Origin: Pisolithus tinctorius
Taxonomy: Eukaryota > Basidiomycota > Agaricomycetes > Boletales > Pisolithaceae
DNA: 64,000 bases
Direction of reading: 5' to 3'
NCBI GenBank assembly: GCA_024663395.1
Contig: JANFAH010000007.1
Span: forward strand, 2,046,001 to 2,110,000
Below, in pieces: positions 20,655 through 30,439 of this stretch. A program made the translations under genes and the position numbers. The notes beneath the pieces were generated by a model that saw only the letters and a program-made list of their open reading frames with translations, searched no databases and was not told the DNA's origin. Position 1 is the stretch's first letter; every line of letters begins with the position of its first letter.

Positions 20655-23600
20655 TCCACTCCTCCAGGGAGCTCGCACAGCCTGGAGGAAGCATTGATCC
20701 CAACTGTGTGCAACCGGACATCCAACTCAATGCATCTGCTCTTTCTAGTCCCAATTCTTTACTTCCGTCTGTAACTCTTCTGGATTATTCTGTTGATACT
20801 GTTTCTGCATTGATCAATTCTGGCTCTTCTCATTGTTTTGTAGACCTGTCTATAATCAAAAAATATGCCATTCCTGTTTCCTCTGTTTCTCCGCCAATTC
20901 TGCTCCACTTGTTTGATGGTAGTACAAATGCTGTCATTTCCCAAGAAGTAGATCTTTCCCTCCACTTTCCTTCTGGTGATGTCAACTCCATTTCATTTTA
21001 TGTTACTCTGTTGGATTCTTCATGTTCACTGGTATTAGGACACAACTGGCTCACCTGCTTCAATCCATCGATTGACTGGGTACTGGGCAGTATATCATTC
21101 AAACCATCACTACAGGGAATGCTGACACCCCAGGTGCCTTCGTCATCTTCCACTGCAACCTCTGCTCTGTTTGCAGCTCTGACTGCACCTCCAACTGACT
21201 CACCACACTCCACTCCACTTGTCTCACTCATCAATGCTGCTGCATATGTCAGAGCCTGTGCTCTCCCTGGCTCTAGACAGTTCTGCTTACAGCTCTCTGC
21301 TGATGATGTGAAGCATTGTGCATCCTCTGCTTCTTCTCCACCTCCTGACCTCTCTTTGGTCCCTCCTGAGTATCACGAGTTTGCTGATGTCTTTAGTAAA
21401 GACAAGGCTATGGAACTTCCACCACACTGCTCATTCAATCTCAAGATCAATCTCAAGGAAGGAGCTTCTCCACCCATTGGTACAATCTACTCTCTTTCTC
21501 TGCCAGAGCTTGAAGCTCTATGCACCTTTATTGATGAGCATCTTGGCTACAGTTTCATCAAGCAGTCCACCTCCGCTCACAGTGCCCCTGTCCTCTTCGT
21601 AAAAAAGAGGGATGGTTCACTCTGCCTCTGCATGGACTATCAAGGACTCAATAAAATCACAAAAAAAAACCACTATCTGCTGCTGCTCATCTCCAACCTA
21701 CTCAACTCTCCAAGCCACACTAAAGTCTACACCAAGATTGACCTCTGCCATGCCTATCATCTAGTCCACATTGCAGATGGAGATGAATGGAAAATGGCAT
21801 TCTGCACTTGTTATGGTTCTTATGAGTGGTGGGTAATGCCATTCAGTCTGACTAACATGCCTGTGGCCTTCCAGCGATTTGTTAATAGCATCTTTGCAGA
21901 CATGCTTGATGTCTGTGTCGTGGTATACCTCGATGACATCTTAATTTATTTGCAGGACGTGGAGTCACACTGCAAACATGTAAAAGAGGTACTCCGCCAC
22001 CTTCAAAAGCATGGTCTTTATGCCAAGCCAGAGAAGTGCAAGTTTCACTCTGACTCCATCGAGTACCTCAGTTATGTTCTTTCTCCCTCCAGTCTCACCA
22101 TGTCTGCTGAGAAGGTTCAGGCAGTCTGCGACTGGCCTGAGCCATGGAAGGTGCAAGACATCCAGTCTTTCCTTGGTTTTGCAAATTTCTACAGACAATT
22201 CATTAATAACTACTCTGACATCATCATTCCACTCACTCACCTCATGCGAAAGGGTGCTCCTTGGAACTTTTCCAAGGAGTGCCACTCCACTTTCCTCTGC
22301 CTGAAGGATGCCTTCAGCTCTGCTCCTGTTCTCACTCACTGGGTTCCTGATGCTCTGCTTACAGTTGAAACCAATGCCTCTGACTATGCCATTGCTGGCA
22401 TTTTGTCGATCACCTGCTCTGACAGTGAACTCTGCCCAGTCGCTTTCTACTCCCACACCATGACCACACCAGAACTCAACTACAATACCCATGACAAGGA
22501 GCTGTTGGCTATCTTTGAGGCTTTCCACCATTGGCAGCATTACCTAGAAGGTTCTGCCTTGCCTGCCGACATGGTGACAGACCACAAAAACCTTGAGTAT
22601 TTTTCCACCTCTAAGGTTCTCACTCATTGGCAGGCCCACTGGTCGGAGTACCTTTTGCAGTTTAATCTTTCCATCTGCTTCTGACCTGGCCACTTAGGAG
22701 CCAAACCCGATGCACTTACATGATGTTGGGATGTCTACCCAAGAGGGGGGGATAGGGACTACGTGCAGGTAAATCCTCACAATCTCTGCCCTATGTTTAC
22801 ACAGGAGCAACTTGTGTCGTCCCTCTGTACCACCACCCTCATGGCACCTGTACTCTGTGCTGCCATGGTCTTCGATGTTGAGTGCTTGCACTCCAACATC
22901 ATCTCTGCCCTACCATCTGACCCTGTCTCTGCCAGCCATCTTCCAACTCTGACTAAGCCTCAGTGGTCCCTGGACTCCAACAGTCTACTCCACCTTGACA
23001 GTCATATCTTTGTCCCTGACATTGATGACCTCTGCCTTTGAGTGCTTCAGTTCAAGCATGATCATCCTCTAGCAGGCCATTTTGGGCAAAACCACACCCT
23101 AGAACTCATCCACAGGGACTACATGTGGCCTAACCTCCACTCCAACATGAAAGAATATGTCAGGTCTTGCACCACCTGTGGACGGAGCAAAACTCCATGC
23201 CACCACCCTTATGGTCTACTGAAGCAACTCCCTGTCCCAGAGAGACCTTGGAACTCCATCTCCATGGACTTCATCAAACACCTCCCAAACTCTGATGGCT
23301 ACTCCACCATACTCATGGTAGTGGACCACCTCTCAAAACAAGTGGTGTTCATCCCCACCCATGACTCTGTCACCTCCACTGAACTTGCTAAGCTCTTCCT
23401 AACCCATGTCTTCTCCAAGCATGGAGTGCCAGCTAATGTCACCTCTGACAGAGGTCCTGAGTTCGTCTCACACTTCTTCCACTCTCTAGGAAAAGCCCTT
23501 GATATGCATCTTCACTTCACTTTGGGTTACCACCCAGAAGGTGATGGCCAGACTGAGCAAATGAACCAGACCCTCGAGCAGTACCTTCATGTCTACTGCA

Positions 23601-23806
23601 ACTATCAACAAGACAATTGGGCTGAGCTGTTACCTCTAGCAGAGTTTGCTTTCAACAATGCACCAAGTGTGACTACTGGAGTCTCTCCCTTCTTCACTAA
23701 CAAGGGATACCATCCAAACCTGTCTGTGGTCCCTGACCAAGACTTCACTTCTCCAAGGGCTCATGACTATGTCATTGAGCTCTCCACCCTTCATGATTTC
23801 CTCCAC
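20651..23806 (+). pseudogene. pol: chromovirus pol: protease, RT, RNase H, integrase (N-terminal part)
   Basis: The frame is open to 22,684, then has TGAs at 22,682-22,684, near 22,721 and at 23,039-23,041 with the same frame continuing. Protease: ALINSGSSHCF, where the catalytic Asp is Asn (GAT to AAT). RT: DYQGLNKIT, IDLCHAYH, and YLDDILIY intact. RNase H: VETNASDYA (catalytic Asp to Asn), KELLAIFEAF, VTDHKNLEYF. Integrase: H2C2 finger near 23,050-23,190 (HDHPLAGHFG, CTTCGRS), then catalytic D in ISMDFIKHLP, D in VTSDRGPEF and E in DGQTEQMNQ. Solo LTR C cuts it at 23,806; it resumes at 25,659. Confidence 0.92.
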
Positions 23807-25654
23807 TGTGAGTCAAAGTGTGGAATGCTGGTGAAAACCAAACAAATCCAACACAAAAGACAAATAAGAGCAAGTGGTGGTTTTCCTCTGCAGAACCTGG
23901 AGTGCAGAGAAACCTAAATGTGGAGGAGACTTCAAGTAGAGGTGCTCCTGGCGCAAGTCATCGACGAGTTACACAGGAGTAGATGAATGGATGATGACTG
24001 AGGAGGGGATGCTGAACAGAGTGAAGGTGTTCAGCCAAAAGTACTTGGGGGTAATGGACTTTGATAGAATATGCTCCTTGCACAAGTCAATGACAAGTTA
24101 TGCAGGAGTGGGGGGGATGACTAAGACTGCTGACTAAGAGGAAGCTTCAGATGATGAAGGATGGCAGATAGACTCTTCTGAATGAGCCTCAACTACCAAG
24201 TATACAAATGATGACAGATAGACCCCTTTGTGGAGCCTCAACTGTTGACAATGAGATATGCTGAGCTGAGCTGAACTGACTGCTGGATTGCTTCTGATTG
24301 CTTCTTGATAGCTAAGTACATGGGGGTTTATATACTGTGGGGGGAGCATAGCTTGTGACAAACAAGGCACAAATGCTTGGTAAGTAATGAGTAAGGACTG
24401 AATAATCATGATGAGTAAGTGAGAAATGAAAAGTAAGCAAGCAAAGAGGATTGGTAAGTATTGGCAATGAACAAGTCAAGGATAGTCAAAATATCACAGA
24501 ATGAGTCAAATAGAGTCAGAAACTGAGTAAGCGCACTGATATCACATTAGGGGGTGGCAATGCAAGTCAGATCTTGGCAGAGACATCTCTAGATCCAAAG
24601 ATGGCATGACAGATGGACAGTGTTTCCAAATAGGGAAGTATTAATTCCAGAATTGAAGGGCATGAGTCAGGCGTCGAAGGGGGCTAGGGCATTGGGGGTC
24701 TGTGGGGCAATGGGAGCATATGTGATTGCATCTCCCACCCTTCCATCCTCTCAGTGAAGTTAACAAAAACTTCATGAATGGGGCTCTGATGGAGGAGGAG
24801 GAGAAGGAGGGACATCTTCTGCTGGATCTTGCAGTAAGAAGGCAAGATGCATGTCATACTCATCATGAATGCGATCAGGGAGGCTGGAGGACAGTAGATT
24901 ATACTGCAGCTGTTGCAATGCGGGAAGAATGATGGATGAGACTGGAATAAAGACAGTGCAGGGAGCAGGGAGGAATGATCCATATGCTTCATCAACTGGG
25001 GAGACTGAAATGACCACATAAGACCTTTCTAACCAAGTGACAGACCTGAGGCGACCAAAGAATGTCCTTCTGGAAGTCATACTGACAAGGAGAACACGCT
25101 GACCAAGCTGCATGGGATGAGATGGGGTTGACAACAATGGGATGAACCAGGGGGCTTCAGGATGGAAGCTGGTGGGAACACCTGGCAGATATATGTAGCC
25201 ACTGTCTCTGGCAAATGAGACAAGTGAGATGATCAACAAAGAGGCAGCCATGATTGATGGACTTAGTGAAATGAGCATCTGATGGATGGAGTGCTGTAGA
25301 AATGCGCAGGGTGCAAGGATCCTCTCCAAATTTGGAAGGAAGAATCATGGGGCCGAGCACTTTAAGCGAGTGTGACAACCGAGTTGATATCTTTGGAAAT
25401 GGTGGAGATATGACGAAAACTGGAATGCTGTACACGGGCACTAAAAACCTTTAATGCATGCTTAACTCACTTCCTCTTTTCTCTTTAGCACTGACAACTC
25501 GTTCTTGTGCGAAGGATGACTGTTAACATCTGACAGTCTTTCTACACATGAGGCCTTTAGTCTTCATCTGCATGCTTGGGCATTGTGCACAACTCATCGA
25601 CAAGTTAGGCAGAGTCAGCTGTAACCATGTCCACAACACCTTTGGTGTGTGACA
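23807..25654 (-). mobile_element. long solo LTR, copy C, nested in the chromovirus integrase
   Basis: It has TG..CA ends. The 4-bp flanks are CCAC (23,803-23,806) and CCGC (25,655-25,658), differing at one former CpG. Pol reads to LHDFLH before it and resumes with RSEMSTTQQHYQGP after it. A minus-strand TATATAAA lies at 24,334-24,327. It retains more CpG than copies A, B and D. U3 frames related to copy B's lie at 25,441-25,157 and 25,329-24,772. Confidence 0.85.
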
Positions 25655-26201
25655 CCGCTCCGAAATGTCCACCACTCAGCAGCACTACCAGGGTCCAGCA
25701 GATGCCAAACACATACCTCCACCTGAGTTTAAGGTTGGAGAACAGGCCTATGTCAAAGCCAAGTACTTCCACTCCACTTGTCCTTCGGAAAAACTCTCTG
25801 AAAAGTACTTAGGTCCGTTCACCATCTTGGCCAGGCCAGGTACACACTCTGTCACCCTTAAGCTCCCTGACTCTATGTGCTTGGTACATCCAGTCTTCCA
25901 TGTCTCACAACTGGAAGCCACAGTGGCTAGCCCTTTCCCAAACCAACAGCAACCTCCGCCTCCACCAGTGGATGTTGATGGTGACCTTGAGTATGAAGTA
26001 TCAGAGATACTCAACTCTAAGGTGGACCACTGTTGCCACCATTGTCAACTCTTGTATCTAGTCCGCTGGGCTGGTTACAAGAACACCAACAAAGAAACCT
26101 CTTGGTTGCTTGCAACTGAGCTGGATCATGCTTCCGACATAGTATCTGCTTTCCATGAACGCTATCCACACAAACCTGGCCCATACCAACCTCCACCATA
26201 A
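25655..26201 (+). pseudogene. pol: chromovirus pol C-terminus: integrase tail and chromodomain
   Basis: It continues the split pol. FKVGEQAYVKAKYF and SEKYLGPFTILARPGTHS form the integrase C-terminal (GPY/F-type) region, and VHPVFHVSQLE follows. The chromodomain reads EYEVSEILNSKV, LLYLVRWAGYKN, ETSWLLATELDHA and ends in a Pro-rich tail. Chromodomains in this clade direct insertion towards marked chromatin. The C-terminus itself has no stop before 26,201. The aromatic positions of the fold (Y in EYEV, W in VRWAGY, W in SWLL) are kept. Confidence 0.9.
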
Positions 26202-26403
26202 TACTCCACCTACATAGTCCTCCTCTGCAGGCCAACTCCACCTCTTACCGAACTACCTTAAGTACTTTAGAATTTTTCTCTGCTTGTCCATTTCACTTCT
26301 CAGAGTTGCAAACAAAATCACAAGTCTATTTTGTAGTAGTACAAAAAATATACAAACTAAAGACAAAAAAAAAAACAAAAAAGAAAACAAAAACAAAACT
26401 ACT

Positions 26404-27641
26404 CTACTCTTCCATCACTGTTTCTCCACCACCCTCCTGTTCTTCTCCACCATCCTGCTCTCCTCCAACTTCTCCCTCTTCCTCGTTATCCCCCTCCACA
26501 CCTTCATCCACCTCCTCTTGCTGTTTCTCTGCCACCTCCGACTGAGGCCTCTTCCAACCACCACCTGTGCGCTTGAGCTCAGCCATCCTGGCCTCTCGCA
26601 CATCCTCCCTCCTCCTCATCTCCACCCACTCTGCCCAGGTGCAGTACAGCACCCACTCATTGGCTGTCTGCTCTGCAGCCACCACCATCCACTCTGCTGC
26701 CTCTGCCATCCTCTCGAAGGCCAGCACAGTGGTCTCATACACTTCAGCCTGCTTCTCCATGGCCTGCAGCTTCTGCTCCCACTCCCACTCCACCCACCAC
26801 ATGTGGACTCTCACACCAGAAGGACCCTTGAGTGGGGTTGCTGGTTCATCTTCCTCTCCACTGGCATCCTGCTCATCATCTGCCTCTTCCATTTCCATTG
26901 CTCTCTCCTTCCCCTTCCCTCATGGTACCTTCTTCTTCTCCCCTTGGGAGCTCCCTGTCCCCACTCTCTTCCACAATGGCCCCACCACCATGTCCTCCCT
27001 CATCCAACTACATACCTTTTTCTTCTTGTGACAGGGCACACAGGCCCTGGTCTTGCCTTGTCCTGGCTCACACTGCCCTGCAGTCAGGCTTGCTACACAG
27101 CGAGTGCAGGGGGGCCACCTGGTAGTGGTGACCACCACAGAGGCCCCAGGGACCTTCTGGGCAGTGTTGACGTCGTACACTGCACCAGTTAACCTAAAAT
27201 AGAATGAGGTCAAAAAAAAAAAGGGTCAGCTCCACCTGACTTGTAGTGGTCTGCTGCTCACCTCTGCATGGCCTCATCCCACCTGGCCTGGGCCCTCTCT
27301 TGAGAGGCTCTCTGCCTCTGTCTTTCTGCCTCCTCCTCTGCTGCCTTCTTCCTTTGAGCCTCCTCTTCCTCCTCTGCTCTCTTCCTCTGCTCTGCCTCCA
27401 GTCTCTCCTCCTCCACCTTCTGCTTCTTGGCCTCCTCACACTTGGCCTTGCACTCTGCCTCATGCTCTCTCTCCCTCTGCTTGACCTCCTCTTGTCAGTG
27501 CACCTTCTCCATGGACTTCTCTTGCTTGGTGTCAGTGGAGTCATCAGTCAGAATGACCAGCTCTTCATCCACTACTTGGGAGTAGTTGTGGATGTGGCCA
27601 GGGGTTGGTTGGGGGGTCTTGCTCTGGCACTGGGAAGGCAT
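26404..27641 (-). pseudogene. antisense spliced accessory gene in the chromovirus (coiled coil + Zn2Cys6-like cluster)
   Basis: Exon 1 runs 27,641-27,262 from an ATG. The intron is 27,261-27,194 (GTGAGC..TTTTAG) and exon 2 is 27,193-26,404. Phases close to 390 codons including the stop. Exon 1 encodes MPSQCQSKTP, an acidic stretch and a long E/K/R/A coiled coil. Exon 2 has a cysteine cluster spaced C-x2-C-x8-C-x9-C-x2-C-x6-C (from PPCTRC to KKKKVC), close to a fungal Zn(II)2Cys6 DNA-binding cluster. Then follow a basic stretch, an amphipathic E/A/Q-rich helix and a very acidic tail. TGAs at 27,497-27,495 and 26,922-26,920 break it, both explainable as CGA to TGA. It lies between pol and the 3' LTR, opposite in strand. 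Function unknown; the DNA-binding role is inferred. Confidence 0.7.
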
Positions 27642-27820
27642 GATGATGGGGGAAAGGACGAAGGTTCAGTACCCTAACACATGTTTTTAAGCGGTACTTC
27701 GAACTCCAATGGAGCTCCACTGCAGCTAAAGCCATTATCCTCAAGGCATCAAAGTAATTTCAAATGATCAACTCGTGTTGATCTCGTCCTGTACATGCGG
27801 CCTTCAGGGGTTCAGGCCCT

Positions 27821-27833
27821 AGGGGGGGGGGGG
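27821..27833 (+). promoter_or_regulatory. polypurine tract of the chromovirus
   Basis: One A and twelve G, ending three bases before the 3' LTR (CAC then TGTCATAACC at 27,837). This is the normal place for plus-strand DNA priming. Confidence 0.6.
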
Positions 27834-27836
27834 CAC

Positions 27837-29238
27837 TGTCATAACCATGCATTCACTCTAAGTCTTTACTCACTCTACACCCTCTTCCACTGGTCATTCG
27901 CTCACTCCACACCAACTCTGCCCACCTTCTATTGTCTATGAACCATCTCTGCTCCAACTGCTGTCGGACTTGTGTTGCTCTCCTACCAGACTGAGCAGAC
28001 CTTTCTCTGAGTGGTCATGTGACTACCTTTGGACTTCTCCCTGACAGCACTGTAGGAAAAGTCCAAGTAGCTGTATAATACAAGCTAGATGGCTTAGATA
28101 ACAACAATAAAAAAATGAAGGGAACGAATTGTTCGTCCCAAGGGATTCCAGACTGTCAGGACTAGAAGGTGGAACCCAGCGCTTTGTAGCAGTAGTGATT
28201 CATGACGTGCGCAGTGTAGTCCATGGAGTAGTACTGGCGATGCGAGTGGTGCAAGTGGTATATGTAGTTCATGCGCGGTGGAATGCGAGACGTGCGGTGT
28301 AGACAAAGTGTAAAGGAAACTCTTGGTGACCTTCTGAGTGCCAAAAGGTATCATTCTGTACCTAAGTACAGGGCTTTATAGTCCAGGCAAACCCAGAACC
28401 TAAGTAAAACAGAGTATGAGTAAGGAAAAGCTGCATGACAGTGCATACACATAAGACAGGACAAGCCAGAACAGAGACTGAGGGTATACTACTAACAAAA
28501 GGGAACAGAGATGGTGGTAAAACAAAGGGTCCAAGGGAAAAGAAGTGACCAGAGCACAGCAGCTGCGGGTATAGCATTGCGCGAGAGAGAGCAAGGGCAT
28601 GGGAAGGTAGCACATGAACAACGGTGAATGTGAGAGGGGAGCAGACATAACAGTAGTCACAGAACAGTTAATAATAGGGCTTCACGCATCCAGGGAATGT
28701 GGATTCCTCACAGTGTGCAGTCAGGTACTCCACAGCACGTGCACCACATGGTCCAGCATCTGGACTGTTTCCTTTTCTGGGTGTTCTATGTTACCCATTC
28801 ATATGTCCTCCATCTACCCTTCATTCATCATCTAGGAAGTTTTTACTTGAAAATTTCTGGGTCTCCATATGTCAGTTCTGATTCTGGTTACTGTACCTCT
28901 GTAACAGTATAAAAGCATGTATTGTACTCCACTGTTCTTCAGTATGAATATCAACTTAGTTCCTACTCCTTCTGTCTCTGACTTCTGCCTGTCAGAGTTA
29001 TCTCTGACTCTCCATCTGTACTCTCCCTCTGAAATACGAGGGCTGAGATCATGCAAGGGGGTAGTGCACAAGCTAAACCCAATGCCCTCACTCCACTCTG
29101 CCTTTGTCTTCAGTGGTCTTCATTCCTGCCAACACTCCACTAGTCAGAGTTCTGTTCCTGTGTGTCAGACTTGCTTCCGAACCACTCTCTAGACCTTGCT
29201 TAGCATCAGAGTTGGTCAGAGTAGGCCTGGACTTGACA
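27837..29238 (+). repeat. chromovirus 3' LTR (interrupted)
   Basis: Same sequence as the 5' LTR, split by the 662 bp solo LTR at 28,051-28,712. TATAAAAG at 28,908-28,915 and the self-primer 11-mer at 28,941-28,951 are present. Confidence 0.92.
28051..28712 (-). mobile_element. 662 bp solo LTR nested in the chromovirus 3' LTR
   Basis: TGTAGGAAAAGTCC..TTCCTCACA, TG..CA ends. 4-bp flanks are GCAC (28,047-28,050) and GTGT (28,713-28,716), alike only if former CpG sites are allowed for. The uninterrupted 5' LTR shows the empty site. A minus-strand TATAAAG (TATAGTCC region near 28,376-28,382) suggests minus orientation. A second copy begins at 63,358. It is CpG-richer than its surroundings. Confidence 0.85.
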
Positions 29239-29243
29239 CTGGA

Positions 29244-29782
29244 GAACAAAACATCTTGACAATAATGGCAACTTGAAGAGGACTATGTGTGACACAATCA
29301 AAGGAGAGGCTCTCAATGACAATGACAACCTCAAAAGTCTCAATCCCAGCAGTAAGAAGTGCAAGGGACCCACAGACACTTCATTAACACTGTCCAACAA
29401 GAAACAAAAGTGTGAGTAATCCTATCTGATACCTTGTACTGATATGCAAAGCCACAGCAGCCTTGCAGTCCCAGGACCCATCAGAATCACCAAAGCTTGT
29501 GGCACCAGACTCATCATCCATGTCCATGTCCACATCCACATCCACATCCCTCAGTTCAGTAGCTTGTGTAGAGTTGCCAATACAAGGTTTGTATCATATT
29601 CCTCTGCAGCACTGACTTACACCTGTATAGAACCTCCTGAATATCCTGTTGAGACAGCTTCAGCACAATCAACCCCCCAGGACATGGGCACAGCCTTGAC
29701 AAACAAGGAAAACAATCCAAGTGTTGACAATGCCAATATCCTGACCACTGCCAAGAGTCCTATCATATATAATCCTATGTGA
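29244..29782 (+). pseudogene. five-exon gene of unknown function, 3' part
   Basis: It continues exon 3 (29,244-29,411) directly from 18,585 without loss of frame. Exon 4 is 29,452-29,586 and exon 5 is 29,631-29,782, ending TGA. Introns are 29,412-29,451 (GTGAGT..GCAAAG) and 29,587-29,630 (GTTTGT..GTATAG). Exon 3's end has a basic KKCKGP stretch; exon 4 is S/T-rich because of a short CCACAT-type tandem repeat. Exon 5 encodes EPPEYPVETAS, TPQDMG and ends YNPM. Apart from one TAG in the 5' part the whole 410-codon frame is intact. Confidence 0.6.
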
Positions 29783-30439
29783 CTTCATGCATTCTTTGGG
29801 ATTGCACATACTGATTTTGGCACTAACTTTGCAGGAGTTTTTTTTTTTTAAAATTCTGGATTAAAGTGCATGAGAGAGTGTTTACCCTATGTTGCACTAT
29901 TCTAACTAATTCAATGTTCTAGGGCCTCCTGTGGCCTACCAGTCCTTACCAGTGAGCAAATGCCCTAATGGCAGAGCCTGGGGCTCCCCATTAGTCTGCC
30001 ATTCCCACTGGCCATCTTAGATGCTCCACCTTGAGGCAAGGTAGGTTTATGACTTTGGCTAGCCATTTGAATCTATCTACACATTTCTGGTGGCCATGAG
30101 GCCAACCAGTAGGGGTAATAACACATTCTTCTATGTCCAATTGTCTAGGGCTGTCATGACATTTAACAGTGTGAGTGGGGGGTGAGGGTTGCTGAGGGGG
30201 ACATGTGAATGGTTGTGGCATGCAGCTGGAAGAGAGGAGGGGTGGTTTGGGTTGGGTGCATGGGATGAGTGTGGGGGTGTTGGGGTGAGTGATTGTCAGA
30301 TGGTTGGGGGGGGGAGTGGGAAGTGAGCATTGGGTTAATATGGTGGTGAAATGTCTTGTCTATAGTCTTGCTTCATGGGCATCTTTTGGGGACACATGGT
30401 ATGGGCAAAGTGCCTTTTTCTGGCTGTTGAGATGTTCCC

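Larger units (their letters stand above)
18586..29238 (+). mobile_element. full-length Ty3/Gypsy chromovirus (Tf1/sushi type) with two nested solo LTRs
   Basis: The LTRs are 18,586-19,321 (736 bp) and 27,837-29,238 (736 bp once the nested 662 bp LTR and its 4-bp duplication are removed). The target duplication is CTGGA (18,581-18,585 and 29,239-29,243), perfect. Order: 5' LTR, self-primer binding site, gag, pol (PR, RT, RNase H, integrase, chromodomain), a reversed spliced gene, a G-rich tract (27,821-27,833), 3' LTR. Without nested pieces the element is about 8.1 kb. All coding stops seen in gag, pol and the antisense gene are TGA, mostly where CGA is expected. It inserted in exon 3 of an older gene. 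Confidence 0.93.

Noticed and set aside
26284..27192. A 302-codon plus-strand frame and other plus frames (26,567-27,677).
   Set aside because: They are antisense to the spliced accessory gene, whose phases, intron and cysteine cluster explain the region; the plus frames are low-complexity L/P/H/S.
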